From Faucicola tetraodonis (GTDB lineage Bacteria; Pseudomonadota; Gammaproteobacteria; Pseudomonadales; Moraxellaceae): a stretch of DNA of 64,000 nucleotides. The notes below the pieces were generated by a model. The model was not told where the DNA came from. It did not search any database and worked only from the letters and a program-made list of their open reading frames with translations. Below, piece after piece: positions 16,446 through 25,069 of the stretch (the first letter of the stretch is position 1; every line of letters begins with the position of its first letter). The stretch is from NCBI GenBank assembly GCA_032017425.1, contig DALZPW010000011.1; one strand, given 5' to 3'. The position numbers were made by a program, and so were the translations under genes.

Positions 16446-18242
16446 TTATTTCCATTCAAGCCAATGGTCTAATTTTATCGTATCGCCTGCTATCAGCGTC
16501 CATGTTTGCGGTTGTTTAACATGCGCGTCACTCACAGGTGGCACTTCAAGCACCAGCAGCTCATCACGGCGAAAGACATGACACACGGCAGGGTCTTCAC
16601 TAATTGTTTGGGTTTTAGCAGTGGCTTTGAGCCATTTTTCGCTCGCCTTTAACCCATCAATTGCCACGATGACATCATTAGCAGAAATCCCTGCAGCGGC
16701 GGCTTGGCTATTTCGCACAACACGTTGCACTTTTAACCCAGTAGGCTCGCTCATATATTTCATGCCCCAAGTAATATCATCGTCTTTTTGTTCAATACTC
16801 ACACCCTGTTCTGACAACAGTTCAAATAGCGGTAATTCTGTCGTGCCATCGATATAATTGGCTCTAAAATCTTGCCAAACCTCTTTGGGTAAGCATTCAT
16901 TCATGACGTCATCTAGATTGGCGTCCGTCATACCAAAACGGCGATTATCTTGGGCTCTGGCTTTGTCATAAAAAACTTTTATCACATCAAAAATACGTTT
17001 GCCATGGTTTATCAAAGTCAAGTCTAAACATAACGCCACCAGCGCGCCTTTGTTGTAGTAGCTAATCCCGGCATTGGCGGTGTTCTCGTCGCTACGATAT
17101 AGTTTTATCCACGCATCAAAGCTTGACTCTGCCACGCTTTGCAAGGCGCGTCCGTGGGTTTGATAGTAGCGATTGATTTGTTCAGCAAGTAGCTTTAGAT
17201 AGCTATGTTGCGAAATAACCCCGCTTTTTTGTAGCATAAAATCATCCACATAACTGGTAAAGCCTTCAAACACCCATAGCAAGGTGGTGTAAGTCTCTTG
17301 GTTAAAATTGGCGGTTAAAAAAACTTCGGGACGCACGGTTTTAACCCACCACGCATGAAAATATTCATGGCTACACAAGCCCAAAAAGCGTTGATAACTC
17401 TCGCTTGGCTCAGCTTGTTCAAAAAATGTGGGTAGGTCATCTCGTGGGGTAATCAAGCTGGTACTGGCAAGGTGCTCAAGTCCGCCATAGTCGCTTGAAG
17501 TTGCCATGGTCATAAACAGATAATCATCAAACGGCGTATCACCCAGCCAATCGACATAGCTTTGACAAATTTTGCTAAGGTCAGTTTCTAGCCGTTCAAG
17601 GTCGCTGTGGTGTACGCCAGAAATCACAAATCGGTGGGGAATGGTGTTTTCACCACTTTCTACATCGAACCAAAATTCATCTTGCTCAGCGATTTCAAAC
17701 GGGCTGTCGGTGAGTTGCTCATAATTGTCGGCAGTTAGCTGATAGATGGTTTGTTTGGCTTGTTGGTGCATTTTTTCGGGTAAAGCGGTGGCTAGGCTGA
17801 CTTCCACGCCGTTTACCTCATAAAAGTCTTGCGGGCAAATGAGTTCGGCTTTAATCGCTTGGTTTTCTTGCCCTTGTACCGCTAATGCTAGGGAGGTGAA
17901 GTTGCCGTACAGGCGAGTTTCATCGACATACGCCCCACGCACCGATAAGTCATACGCATAGACTTCATAAGTGACACTAATGCGGTCGCCTTGTTTGGCG
18001 TGGATTTGCCAGTGGTTTTTATCCAGTTTTTTAAGCCGTTGATTGTTCTTGGCGTTGGGGTCATGAATGGTGGCAGTGACTGCCGTAATGTGTTTGCTAA
18101 ATTCTCGAATCATATAACTACCCGCAATCCAAGCAGGTAGCCAAATAACGGGGTTGTCGTGGTCTGCGGTAAAGGTCAATGTGACATCGACAAGATGTTC
18201 ACGAAATTTTTTAAAATCGAATTGGTAATGAATTTGGGACAT
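16446..18242 (-). CDS. M61 family metallopeptidase with PDZ domain
   Basis: 598-residue glycyl aminopeptidase-like enzyme. An N-terminal beta domain (residues 1-170) is followed by the catalytic domain with zinc motif HEYFH (292-296) and the third ligand Glu in WVFEGFTSY (about 326). A C-terminal PDZ domain (about residues 500-590) contains RNSQAAAAGISANDVIVAIDG. There is no obvious signal peptide. M61 enzymes cleave N-terminal Gly or Ala. It stands alone after a terminator. Confidence 0.92.
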   Translation of the reverse strand: MSQIHYQFDFKKFREHLVDVTLTFTADHDNPVIWLPAWIAGSYMIREFSKHITAVTATIHDPNAKNNQRLKKLDKNHWQIHAKQGDRISVTYEVYAYDLSVRGAYVDETRLYGNFTSLALAVQGQENQAIKAELICPQDFYEVNGVEVSLATALPEKMHQQAKQTIYQLTADNYEQLTDSPFEIAEQDEFWFDVESGENTIPHRFVISGVHHSDLERLETDLSKICQSYVDWLGDTPFDDYLFMTMATSSDYGGLEHLASTSLITPRDDLPTFFEQAEPSESYQRFLGLCSHEYFHAWWVKTVRPEVFLTANFNQETYTTLLWVFEGFTSYVDDFMLQKSGVISQHSYLKLLAEQINRYYQTHGRALQSVAESSFDAWIKLYRSDENTANAGISYYNKGALVALCLDLTLINHGKRIFDVIKVFYDKARAQDNRRFGMTDANLDDVMNECLPKEVWQDFRANYIDGTTELPLFELLSEQGVSIEQKDDDITWGMKYMSEPTGLKVQRVVRNSQAAAAGISANDVIVAIDGLKASEKWLKATAKTQTISEDPAVCHVFRRDELLVLEVPPVSDAHVKQPQTWTLIAGDTIKLDHWLEWK

Positions 18243-18335
18243 TTTTTAGCTGCTTTTTTAGTGATTATATTTAAATATTGAAATAGGGTTATATTTTAGC
18301 AGATAGATTTTAAGAATTTGCAACTTTTACGGCTA

Positions 18336-18374
18336 CCAAAAAGCTATCTCATAGCGAGATGGCTTTTTTTTGGC
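18336..18374 (-). terminator. Terminator between the YgjP-like gene and the M61 gene
   Basis: Stem ATCTC (18346-18350) / GAGAT (18356-18360), extended through one T-G pair to AAAAAGC / GCTTTTT. The A-tract at 18338-18342 becomes a T-run on the minus strand. Confidence 0.8.
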
Positions 18375-18412
18375 TTTAATAATTAAAGCTTGAATCGTGA
18401 CCGCTTGAATAA

Positions 18413-19129
18413 TTACAGCTCGCCAAATTTTAATTGCTGATGCCACAGTTGATAATCTGGCATGACTCGTGCCACTTGCGCCCAAAACCGTGCCGAATGA
18501 TTGGGCTCAATCAGATGACAAAGCTCATGCACCAACACATAATCCGCGCAGTCTGGCGGGAATTGCGCCAGCCAAACGGACAAGCGAATGGTTTTGGCTT
18601 GGGTGCTACAACTGCCCCAGCGCGTTTTCATGGTGTAGGGCGTGATTCTGCTGGCGGATTTACCCACTTTGTCTTGCCAAAACGCTTGGCGGTTTTGGAT
18701 AAATTGACCAAGCCAAGCTTTATAAAGACTCGTTAAGGTGCGTGGAATATCCGTTTTTGAAAAATCCGAGTTTTCAAAGTGGCGTTCAAATAAGGCTTGC
18801 ACTGTCATTTTTTGCCCTTCAAAATAAATGTTGCTTTCAAGGGTCAAATTTGCCAAATCTTTAACATCATTGATATAGGCAGGTTTTTTGGCTTTAAGTT
18901 CTTTGAGTTTTCGTTGTTTTTGCTGACAGTCGATTGCCCATGCAAGGCGATGTTCAAGCGATTGCATCAGCAGGTGTTGTGGCATACGCATGGGATAAGA
19001 CACGCTGAGCAAGCTGGTAAACGGTGCTTCATCAATCGATTTGATACGAAAGTTGATATGTTTGACCCGTTTGCTTTCAATCGCAAGTTTGATACCTTGC
19101 TCAGCGTAGGCGGTGAGTACAGTTTGCAT
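18413..19129 (-). CDS. YgjP-like (DUF45) zinc metallopeptidase
   Basis: About 238 residues. The C-terminal half carries TRWGSCSTQAKTIRLSVWLAQ and the zinc motif HELCH followed by NHSARFW, the pattern of the YgjP/SprT-like minigluzincin family. The target is unknown. The frame continues to a TTG at 19141 directly abutting the upstream stop. The ATG at 19129 is preferred, although neither has a clear ribosome binding site. Probably co-transcribed with the PH-domain gene upstream. Confidence 0.86.
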   Translation of the reverse strand: MQTVLTAYAEQGIKLAIESKRVKHINFRIKSIDEAPFTSLLSVSYPMRMPQHLLMQSLEHRLAWAIDCQQKQRKLKELKAKKPAYINDVKDLANLTLESNIYFEGQKMTVQALFERHFENSDFSKTDIPRTLTSLYKAWLGQFIQNRQAFWQDKVGKSASRITPYTMKTRWGSCSTQAKTIRLSVWLAQFPPDCADYVLVHELCHLIEPNHSARFWAQVARVMPDYQLWHQQLKFGEL

Positions 19130-19141
19130 AAATTTTAGCAA

Positions 19142-19765
19142 TTATTGACGCAAATAATGCTCAAAAATCGCCCCAAAGTCATAATTACGAATGGTCTTTA
19201 AACGCTCGCCATAGGCATTTTCTACTTGTGCCACAGTTTGGTTGATGACATCAGGCAAATTAAGCACCACGTTTTCTGACAGTTCGCGTAAGCTAAACAT
19301 ATTGGTGACGGTATTAAAGGATTTTTCTAGCACCGTTTCTTCATGGGCAATGCGTTTGCACTGCTCGCTAATCGCAGTCAGCACCTTATAGATGTCACGG
19401 ATTTGCTCGATTTGATTTTTGTCGATATCAATCGAAAATGCCATACCGCCCAAGCTAAATTTTAGCTCAGCGTCCATATCCATCGTGCCTGCCGTCTCAA
19501 TCATGATATTGGCGGGCTGAAAATTGCGGTACGGATAGCGTTTTAGCAGGCGTTTTTTACTGGTCGCCGACTGCCCATCAAGGTGGATAAAGGCGACATT
19601 GGTAAAGCAATATTCGTCCATTTTTGACTTAATCACAAAATAAATGCGCTCGTTATCTTCGTGAAAAATATAGTCATCAATATCGGTTTGGTTAAACTGG
19701 CTCGGTGGGATGATTTTACCGATGTCACTCAAACCCAATGCATCTGAGGCAAGATTTTTAAACAT
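19142..19765 (-). CDS. Bacterial PH-domain protein (YvbH-like)
   Basis: 207 residues starting MFKNLASDALGLSDIGKII, close to the YvbH family of bacterial pleckstrin-homology proteins. The PH-like domain spans residues 1-120 (DYIFHEDNERIYFVIKSK, EYCFTNVAFIHLDG). A helical extension follows, used for oligomerisation in relatives. Role unknown. The ATG at 19765 has AGGAAG eight bases upstream; an in-frame GTG two codons earlier is too close to it. First gene of a two-gene operon with the DUF45 peptidase. Confidence 0.82.
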   Translation of the reverse strand: MFKNLASDALGLSDIGKIIPPSQFNQTDIDDYIFHEDNERIYFVIKSKMDEYCFTNVAFIHLDGQSATSKKRLLKRYPYRNFQPANIMIETAGTMDMDAELKFSLGGMAFSIDIDKNQIEQIRDIYKVLTAISEQCKRIAHEETVLEKSFNTVTNMFSLRELSENVVLNLPDVINQTVAQVENAYGERLKTIRNYDFGAIFEHYLRQ

Positions 19766-19938
19766 AGCCACTTCCTGTTTTATCCATAAAAATTGTTAAA
19801 AACGCTGTCTGTGCGCAAAACTGTTTTCGATAACATAACACAAATATCACATTGGCAACATAGATGTCATGCTGATTACTGGCTATGATAGCGACATAAC
19901 ACTGATAATAAACAATAAATGAAAATTAAGGAACAAAA

Positions 19939-20193
19939 ATGAAAGCCAAACCAACATCTAGCAATTTGACCGATATTGATTCGGATAGTTTTACTGTGCA
20001 ATTGGATGATGAATCTTTGTCATCAAGCCATATTGAAGCGGGTGAAAGTGGTTTGACCGCGATTCATCGCCAAAATATTGATGAGCAGCGGATTGATGAA
20101 TTATTGGTTGAAGATAGCTTTAGCGAAGAGCATTATCCGACCATTAGTGATATCGCTGACCCTGATGCCGCAGATGAAAGTTATAAAGACTGA
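19939..20193 (+). CDS. Small acidic uncharacterised protein
   Basis: 84 residues, strongly acidic (DDES, EAGESG, VEDSFSEEHYP) and without membrane segments; not recognised. It has a good Shine-Dalgarno (AAGGAA seven bases before the ATG) and its own terminator, so it is probably real. The segment IDEQRIDELLVEDSFSEE looks like an amphipathic helix. Confidence 0.7.
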   Translation: MKAKPTSSNLTDIDSDSFTVQLDDESLSSSHIEAGESGLTAIHRQNIDEQRIDELLVEDSFSEEHYPTISDIADPDAADESYKD

Positions 20194-20240
20194 TTTTCTG
20201 TACTAAAATTTTTTGTATTTAAATGTCAAAAAGAAACGCC

Positions 20241-20270
20241 AAAAAGGTTGGTAACTTACCAACCTTTTTT
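20241..20270 (+). terminator. Intrinsic terminator after the small acidic gene
   Basis: A 13-bp stem, AAAAAGGTTGGTA paired with TACCAACCTTTTT around a three-base loop, ending in a T-run. It can work in both directions. Confidence 0.9.
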
Positions 20271-20363
20271 ATTGGCTTGTTGTTAATAAGGCTCGCTATT
20301 AATGCGCTTAATAACCCGATTTACTTCATAATCCACTTTAAGCCCAAGCTTTAACAATAAGTC

Positions 20364-21383
20364 TTAATACCATCCTTGCAGATTTTGTTGCCACGCTTGC
20401 ACGTGTGGCAATGCCAGTGATTCAAATAAGTCAATATGCGCAGCATCCACATTGAGTGCAGGGATATAATGATAGTCCCCACCGCCATTGGACTGGAATG
20501 TCTGTCGATTTTCGACTGCCAACTCTTCTAGCGTCTCTAAGCAATCTGCCGAAAATGCCGGACTCAGCACCTGTACTGACTTGATGCCCTGCTTGCCCCA
20601 CTCGGTTAAGGTGGCATCGGTATAAGGTTTGACCCATTCTTGCTTACCAAAACGTGATTGAAAACTACATTCCCACTCATGACGCTCAAGCCCCAACACT
20701 TGCGCCAAATGCGCTGCGGTACAGCGACAACGTCTGGCATACGGATCGCCTTTTTGCTCATATGGCTCTGGAATCCCGTGAAAACTCAATAGCAGTTTTT
20801 CAGGTTTGCCATGTTCATCTTGGAAGCGTTTGACGCTCTCAGCCAAGGCTTGGATGTATTGCGGATGGGCAAAATAATCTTTGACAAAGCTGATGCTGGG
20901 TAAATTACGCTGCTTAAGCCCCCATTTGGCGACGACATCAAACACCGCGCCAGTGGTGGAACCGGAATACTGTGGATAAGCTGGCAACATCACGATTTGT
21001 TCTATTTTTTTGGCAGTTAGTGCCGATAGCACATCTGTTAACGCAGGTTTGCCATAGGTCATGGCTGCATGGACGCTTACTTTGCAAGGCAGTTGCTGTT
21101 GGTCAAAACGCTGCTGCAACAAGTCCACTTGGGCAAGCGTGATTTTACGCAAGGGGGAGTCGCCATCCCACACGCTAGCATAGGCGTGGGCAACCCGTTT
21201 GGGGCGACTGCGTAGCACAAACAAGTTTAAGATGATTTGCCAGATAAACTGCGGGATTTCAATCACGCGCGGATCGGACAAAAATTGTTTGAGATAGCGG
21301 CGCACCGCTGCTTCAGTTGGTGCATCGGGTGTTCCCAAATTCACAAGGACAACGGCAATTTCAGGTGGATTGCTTGGCTTCAT
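20364..21383 (-). CDS. hemH: Ferrochelatase
   Basis: Inserts Fe2+ into protoporphyrin IX, the last step of heme synthesis. 339 residues, typical of the proteobacterial enzyme. N-terminal VVLVNLGTPDAPT, RYLKQFLSDPRVIEIP, catalytic His202 in LSFHGIPEPY and the acidic patch CLETLEELAVE. No 2Fe-2S cysteine cluster at the C-terminus. It follows the unknown gene 21466-21885 by about 80 bases on the same strand. Confidence 0.97.
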   Translation of the reverse strand: MKPSNPPEIAVVLVNLGTPDAPTEAAVRRYLKQFLSDPRVIEIPQFIWQIILNLFVLRSRPKRVAHAYASVWDGDSPLRKITLAQVDLLQQRFDQQQLPCKVSVHAAMTYGKPALTDVLSALTAKKIEQIVMLPAYPQYSGSTTGAVFDVVAKWGLKQRNLPSISFVKDYFAHPQYIQALAESVKRFQDEHGKPEKLLLSFHGIPEPYEQKGDPYARRCRCTAAHLAQVLGLERHEWECSFQSRFGKQEWVKPYTDATLTEWGKQGIKSVQVLSPAFSADCLETLEELAVENRQTFQSNGGGDYHYIPALNVDAAHIDLFESLALPHVQAWQQNLQGWY

Positions 21384-21465
21384 AATTTGTGTTTAATCCA
21401 AAAAATCATAAAAAAGTGGGGTTAAGATTAGCATATTTACTAGGGTGCGCGTACCGGATAATCAC

Positions 21466-21885
21466 CTAAAATTGCTCAATTGTTACATTTTTTAAGCTAT
21501 ATTTGAATCCATGACAACCTAGCCCACCCATCACCAATAGCGCATCCACTAGGCGGGAATTTTGTTCAGAGGGTATGGGACTTTTAGCAGGACTTTTACT
21601 TTTAAAGATTGCGTTTTGTGAGGGGCTGCTAGCTGATTCACCGTTTGCTTGGTGGCTGGGTTGTTGGTTTTGGTGGCTGTTTGGATGGCTGAGGGGGTGA
21701 TGGCTGTGATGATAGCTGACCATCGTGTCGCTTGTGGCTTTACTACCATTGGCAGCCAAAACCGCTGTTGCCTGATAAAACATCGGCTGATGAAACGCCA
21801 AATACGTCAATGCCAAAAATCCCGTGAGCGCCAATCCCGTGAGCGATAGGAGTGTATGGTGGGGTGATGATGCTAAATTTGGCAT
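21466..21885 (-). CDS. Uncharacterised single-pass membrane or secreted protein
   Basis: 139 residues, not recognised. One hydrophobic segment (residues 13-31) could be a signal anchor. The middle is rich in Ser, His, Gln and Asn (HHSHHPLSHPNSHQNQQPSH), and the C-terminus has two or more cysteine/glycine-rich residues (GGLGCHGFKYS). GGAA lies about seven bases before the ATG. Divergent from metX and co-directional with hemH. The low complexity leaves some doubt that it is expressed. Confidence 0.5.
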   Translation of the reverse strand: MPNLASSPHHTLLSLTGLALTGFLALTYLAFHQPMFYQATAVLAANGSKATSDTMVSYHHSHHPLSHPNSHQNQQPSHQANGESASSPSQNAIFKSKSPAKSPIPSEQNSRLVDALLVMGGLGCHGFKYSLKNVTIEQF

Positions 21886-21961
21886 TTGAATTCCAAGTTG
21901 TGATAACCCATATAAACCCTTACAATAGCTATACTTTTAATGCGTTATCAATCAAAAATTA

Positions 21962-23227
21962 GTGAGAAAGCGGGTGAGCACACAGCAACACAAACCACAT
22001 GCCAAGATTTTACCTGAAGCTGAATTGACTGTCCCCAAAAATTTTGACGACGATCATCCTATTAGTTTTGCCAAATCTGGTGGCAAATCTGTGGGTATCG
22101 TCACACCGCAAAAAATTCATTTTGATACCCCATTGACGTTAGAATGCAATCGCACGCTGCCGTTTTTTGATTTAATGGTGGAAACTTATGGCGAACTCAA
22201 CGCCGATAAATCCAATGCGATATTGATTTGTCATGCGCTATCGGGCAGTCATCATGCGGCTGGCTATCATAGTAGCGATGATAAAAAAGCAGGCTGGTGG
22301 GATACTTTTATCGGTCCTGGCAAAGCGATTGATACCACACATTTTTTTGTGGTGTGTCTTAACAACATTGGTAGCTGCTACGGCTCGACGGGTCCAACCA
22401 GTACCAACCCCGAAACCGGCAAGCCGTATGGTCCTGATTTTCCCTTAGTCACCATCAAAGACTGGGTAAAAACCCAAGTCATGCTCTCTGACTATTTGGG
22501 CATTGACATCTGGCATGCCATTGTTGGTGGCTCAATGGGCGGCATGCAAGCCATGCAGTGGTCAATTGACTATCCGAGTCGGCTAAAAAAATGCGTGATT
22601 ATTGCCAGCACGCCCAAGCTGTCTGCGCAAAATATTGCCTTTAACGAGGTGGCACGCCAATCGATTTTATCCGATCCTGATTTTTGTGAAGGACGCTACA
22701 TCGAGCAAGGCAAAATCCCCAAACGCGGCTTGATTTTGGCGCGTATGGTCGGTCATATCACTTATCTCACTGATGAAGCGATGCGGGTGAAATTTGGACG
22801 GGATTTGAAAGCCGGCAAGCTGATGTTCAACTACGATGTAGAATTTCAAGTGGAAAGTTATTTACGCTACCAAGGTGAGCAGTTTAGTGAACGTTTTGAT
22901 GCCAATACCTATTTGCTGATGACCAAAGCCCTAGATTATTTTGACCCAGCGCGTGGCGCGATTGAGGATGACGGTATCAATGATAGTTTGACTGATACCG
23001 ATGCGCTACGGTTGGCATTGGCAAACACCCAATGTAAGTTTTTAATTATATCCTTTACCACCGATTGGCGGTTTAGCCCAGAGCGCTCGCAAGAAATTGT
23101 AGATGCGCTAATTGCCAATGGTAAACCCGTAAGCTATATCAATGTCGATGCCGCGTATGGGCATGATTCGTTTTTGTTTGATATTCCAACCTATCGTCAC
23201 TCGGTATTTAATTTTTTAACCGCCTAA
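21962..23227 (+). CDS. metX: Homoserine O-acyltransferase MetX
   Basis: Alpha/beta-hydrolase that acylates homoserine for methionine synthesis, 421 residues. Nucleophile Ser in VGGSMGGMQAMQW, Asp in FTTDWRFSPE and His in YGHDSFLF form the triad; GSTGPTSTNPETG is diagnostic of the family. Whether it uses acetyl-CoA or succinyl-CoA cannot be decided by eye; related gammaproteobacterial enzymes next to metW are often succinyltransferases (MetXS). The start is GTG 21962 or GTG 21974; neither has a clear ribosome binding site. metW follows 45 bases later. Confidence 0.93.
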   Translation: MRKRVSTQQHKPHAKILPEAELTVPKNFDDDHPISFAKSGGKSVGIVTPQKIHFDTPLTLECNRTLPFFDLMVETYGELNADKSNAILICHALSGSHHAAGYHSSDDKKAGWWDTFIGPGKAIDTTHFFVVCLNNIGSCYGSTGPTSTNPETGKPYGPDFPLVTIKDWVKTQVMLSDYLGIDIWHAIVGGSMGGMQAMQWSIDYPSRLKKCVIIASTPKLSAQNIAFNEVARQSILSDPDFCEGRYIEQGKIPKRGLILARMVGHITYLTDEAMRVKFGRDLKAGKLMFNYDVEFQVESYLRYQGEQFSERFDANTYLLMTKALDYFDPARGAIEDDGINDSLTDTDALRLALANTQCKFLIISFTTDWRFSPERSQEIVDALIANGKPVSYINVDAAYGHDSFLFDIPTYRHSVFNFLTA

Positions 23228-23272
23228 CTTATATTTAATTTTGGATTTAACTTTAGATTTAACGAGAATTGA

Positions 23273-23881
23273 ATGAAAATCGACCATCAACTTGCGGAAC
23301 GCTGGATCAAACCCAATGCCAAAGTCTTGGATTTAGGCTGTGGCAACGGTGATTTACTCGCGCATTTGCAAAACAAATTGGGCGTGTTTGGCTATGGTAT
23401 CGAAATCGACCAAACTAAAATCAATGACTGTGTTACCAAAGGCGTCAACGTCATTGAGCAAGACTTAAATGATGGGTTGGCGCGGTTTGCCGACGCAAGC
23501 TTTGACACGGTGGTGATGGCGCGCGCCCTACAAGCGGTTAAAGAGCCCGACCAACTACTCCTCGACATGGTACGGGTTGGCAAAGAAGTGATTGTCACTT
23601 TCCCTAATTTTGCGCATTGGCAAAACCGTATTCACTTAGGTATCAAAGGCATGATGCCAATGTCTGAGGCGTTACCGTTTGCTTGGTACAACACGCCCAA
23701 TATTCACTTGTGTACCTTTAAAGACTTTGAAAAACTTTGTCATGACAATGAAATCCGTATCATCGATCGTTTTGCGGTACAAGAAAGTGAAAAGCCCTAC
23801 CCTTGGCTACTTGCACAAATTATCCGTAAAAACCCCAACTTACTTGCCGATGTGGCAATCTATCGGGTTACCAAAAACTAA
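23273..23881 (+). CDS. metW: Methionine biosynthesis protein MetW
   Basis: 202-residue SAM-dependent methyltransferase-like protein with motif I VLDLGCGNGDLL and downstream FDTVVMARALQAVKEPD and NFAHWQNRIHLGIKGMMPMS, a typical MetW sequence. It is paired with metX throughout proteobacteria and is needed for, or stimulates, MetX activity in some species. Same strand, 45 bases after metX. Confidence 0.94.
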   Translation: MKIDHQLAERWIKPNAKVLDLGCGNGDLLAHLQNKLGVFGYGIEIDQTKINDCVTKGVNVIEQDLNDGLARFADASFDTVVMARALQAVKEPDQLLLDMVRVGKEVIVTFPNFAHWQNRIHLGIKGMMPMSEALPFAWYNTPNIHLCTFKDFEKLCHDNEIRIIDRFAVQESEKPYPWLLAQIIRKNPNLLADVAIYRVTKN

Positions 23882-24240
23882 GCTATTTTATCGCTGATTC
23901 TATGCCTATGAAGATTTGGTGAGCCGATAAATTATCGTCTAATCTAACAATATCTCACAAAAGTAAAGCCCTACGCGACACCAAGTGTCGCAAGTCTTTG
24001 TTTCCCCTGTGAAATATTGTAACAACTGTTTACATTTTCACTTAAATATTTGAAACGCAAAGCAAACAGTGTTAACCTAAAACAATCAAAAGATTGCGTT
24101 ATCCTATTAAAATATAACGAATGGCTAAATCATTGTAAAATTTAAGATTTTCTGTTAATTCGTTTACCTATTTATTAAGTTTATTTTATCTAAACCTAGG
24201 CAAGCTTGCGATGGCTGCAGCTTGATACTCGGAGTTGGTT
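23882..24240. other. Intergenic region before the Sel1-repeat gene
   Basis: About 360 bases. It contains a perfect 7-bp hairpin, GCGACAC-CAA-GTGTCGC (23975-23991), without a T-run, and a good sigma-70-like promoter at 24050-24078. The rest is AT-rich without recognisable features. Confidence 0.5.
24050..24078 (+). promoter_or_regulatory. Candidate sigma-70 promoter for the Sel1-repeat gene
   Basis: TTGAAA (24050-24055), a 17-base spacer, and TAACCT (24073-24078). It lies about 160 bases before the ATG at 24241, leaving a long leader. Confidence 0.4.
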
Positions 24241-24822
24241 ATGAAATTATTAAAAGTCACCGTATTAACTGCATTTTTAAGCTTATCAGGCGTTGCAAGC
24301 GCTGAACTGGTTGCCAATATTCCACTCAATGGCTCACGCTATGACAGCATGGAACCGATGGCATTACTAAGCCAAGCTAAATCTGGCAACCAACAAGCCC
24401 AATTCTTCCTAGCCAAACGCTACCAAAAAGGTCTCGGCATTCAGCAAAACTTCCAACAAGCCATCCAGTGGTACACCACCGCCGCCAAACAAGACATTGC
24501 ACCTGCACAATTAAATCTTGCCATGATGTATATTCGTGGCGAAGGCGTGCAGCCTAATGCTGGGCAAGCGCGTTATTGGTTAGAAAAAGCGGCAAAACTG
24601 GGTGATAACCGTGCCAGCTATACCCTAGCCATGCTAGATGAAAAAGAAAAGAAATTGGTCGATGCCTACAAATGGTATGACCTAGCAGCTCGTGACGGTA
24701 TGCTATCAGACCAAGTACGTACCCGCGCGCAAAGCAAAATCGGTCAATTGGCATTAAACTTGTCATCACAAGACATCGCCACTGCACGTAGCCGTGCGGA
24801 TTCTTGGTTCCAAAGCAAGTAA
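24241..24822 (+). CDS. Secreted Sel1-repeat (TPR-like) protein
   Basis: 193 residues. Signal peptide MKLLKVTVLTAFLSLSGVASA with AxA-type cleavage, then about three Sel1-like repeats: AQFFLAKRYQKGLGIQQNFQQAIQWY, AQLNLAMMYIRGEGVQPNAGQARYW, and ASYTLAMLDEKEKKLVDAYKWY (each split across the helix pair). Such proteins mediate protein contacts in the periplasm or envelope. The start follows GGAG by seven bases. Monocistronic, with a terminator. Confidence 0.85.
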   Translation: MKLLKVTVLTAFLSLSGVASAELVANIPLNGSRYDSMEPMALLSQAKSGNQQAQFFLAKRYQKGLGIQQNFQQAIQWYTTAAKQDIAPAQLNLAMMYIRGEGVQPNAGQARYWLEKAAKLGDNRASYTLAMLDEKEKKLVDAYKWYDLAARDGMLSDQVRTRAQSKIGQLALNLSSQDIATARSRADSWFQSK

Positions 24823-24877
24823 ATTTAATACAACGAATGTTTGGTTAAATGTTAAGCTCGCCATTAAATTCTCTGAG

Positions 24878-24903
24878 ACCCTAGTATTTACTAGGGTTTT
24901 TTG
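24878..24903 (+). terminator. Intrinsic terminator after the Sel1-repeat gene
   Basis: ACCCTAGTA (24878-24886) pairs with TACTAGGGT (24889-24897), followed by six T. Confidence 0.88.
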
Positions 24904-24974
24904 TTTTCATGAGTTAAATTAATCAAGATTGCTTGGCACATATTGATTGTACGAAATCGCGCATTTATCCTGTG

Positions 24975-25016
24975 TTGCCGTAAAACCACCGACTTCAGGC
25001 GGTGGATATAAGGCAA
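24975..25016. repeat. Left-end imperfect palindrome of the IS element
   Basis: Nested inverted repeats TTGCC...CCACCG...CGGTGG...GGCAA. This is the hairpin class that Y1 transposases recognise as single-stranded DNA. The ACTTCAGG loop and the following GATATAAGG are typical of the family. Confidence 0.8.
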
Positions 25017-25069
25017 CTCCGTAACCATGCTTACGCACAAAATTTTGCTAAATGTGTTAAAATAAACCC

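Noticed and set aside
23975..23991. Hairpin GCGACAC-CAA-GTGTCGC after metW considered as terminator
   Set aside because: No T-run follows on either strand, so it is listed only as a hairpin in the intergenic note.
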